DNA of 64,000 nucleotides from Pseudomonas sp. C2B4 (GTDB lineage: Bacteria; Pseudomonadota; Gammaproteobacteria; Pseudomonadales; Pseudomonadaceae). The stretch lies in contig NZ_JABFMU010000015.1 of the NCBI RefSeq assembly GCF_013359695.1, positions 48,266 to 112,265 on the forward strand, given 5' to 3'. Position 1 is the first letter of the stretch, and every line of letters begins with the position of its first letter. Under the pieces are notes generated by a model. That model saw only the letters and a program-made list of their open reading frames with translations. It did not search any database and had not been told where the DNA came from. Positions 63,848 through 64,000 of this stretch are shown here, piece by piece. A program made the position numbers and the translations under genes.

Positions 63848-64000
63848 TTTTGAATGGTGTGAATATCCATTTTTTGAGTGATGGCTGCTGGCGGCTCCGC
63901 CCTTACGGCGGGTCACTTGGAAGAGCCCCAAGTAACCAAGGGCTCTTGCCCCTGTCGTTCGGTGCCTCGCTGTGGCTCGGCATGCCCTCGCTCCGGTCCT
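63848..64000. repeat. Pseudomonas intergenic repeat segment, incomplete at window end
   Basis: After etfA comes GGCTCCGCCCTTACGGCGGGTCACTTGG and CCAAGTAACCAAGGGCTC, which I recognise as the dispersed intergenic element common in Pseudomonas genomes; it contains a small inverted CCAAGT/ACTTGG motif. No gene is visible before the window ends. Confidence 0.55.

Overview
The window is chromosomal DNA of a fluorescent-group Pseudomonas. This rests on the gene content and order (polyamine gamma-glutamylation, an arginine transaminase locus laid out like aruRS...aruIH of P. aeruginosa, a hapCDEFGHI-type hydroquinone cluster like that of P. fluorescens ACB), the GC-rich codon use, and a dozen or more REP/BIME palindromes (GAGCGAGCCTGCTCGCGA type) between genes. 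I see no rRNA, tRNA, CRISPR, IS element, prophage or origin. It is a catabolic and transport region packed with regulators.

Layout. (1) 38-4328: a glutamine-synthetase-like gamma-glutamylpolyamine synthetase and a PotF-type polyamine-binding protein (minus strand), a divergent AraC regulator and a convergent XRE-cupin regulator. (2) 4503-9544: an old-yellow-enzyme/Fe-S/FAD oxidoreductase divergent from an orphan PotD/PotF-like binding protein, a class II aldolase and a BetI-like TetR regulator. (3) 9637-13399: a TorR/TorS-like two-component system (aruR/aruS-like) with a periplasmic SBP3 protein encoded between response regulator and hybrid kinase; the three genes overlap or abut. (4) 13658-30056: the arginine transaminase locus. 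It starts with a possible 24-codon leader peptide and a permease. A CoA module follows (enoyl-CoA hydratase, acyl-CoA dehydrogenase, ADP-forming acyl-CoA synthetase), then 2-ketoarginine decarboxylase (aruI), arginine:pyruvate transaminase (aruH), an aldehyde dehydrogenase, a Dpp-like ABC importer and a quinone reductase. (5) 30661-36767: an outer-membrane porin and a five-gene branched-chain-amino-acid-type (HAAT) ABC importer. (6) 36952-43863: a LysR regulator and hydroquinone dioxygenase subunits, 4-hydroxymuconic semialdehyde dehydrogenase, maleylacetate reductase, intradiol dioxygenase, YciI-like protein and Rieske ferredoxin. (7) 43909-48146: a glycine-rich small protein and a tripartite efflux set (outer-membrane factor, HlyD protein, DUF2955/FUSC membrane protein). 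(8) 48515-56432: a polar amino acid ABC importer whose ATPase is fused to an AruH-like aminotransferase, an EamA permease, a TetR regulator, an AstE/AspA-like deacylase and a NIPSNAP-like protein. (9) 56545-63847: a LysR regulator and an acyl-CoA oxidation set (3-hydroxyacyl-CoA dehydrogenase, large acyl-CoA dehydrogenase, thioesterase, degenerate metallo-beta-lactamase-fold protein, EtfB, EtfA).

How they fit. In the arginine locus, arginine is transaminated (AruH) to 2-ketoarginine, decarboxylated (AruI) to 4-guanidinobutyraldehyde and oxidised to 4-guanidinobutyrate; the CoA genes suggest a further, uncharacterised CoA-thioester branch. In the hap-like locus, hydroquinone is ring-cleaved and carried to maleylacetate and beta-ketoadipate; the porin/HAAT importer upstream and the efflux pump downstream may handle entry and toxicity of aromatics.

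The most interesting leads are: the aminotransferase-ABC ATPase fusion with a shared TetR-type operator; a TGTTAC-RR-CTT motif repeated before the arginine permease and the CoA operon; the leader ORF; a T-N11-A LysR box before hapC; REP elements placed right after binding-protein genes; and a metallo-beta-lactamase-fold protein that has lost its metal ligands. All functional assignments come from reading the sequence and recalled family knowledge; no database search was run.
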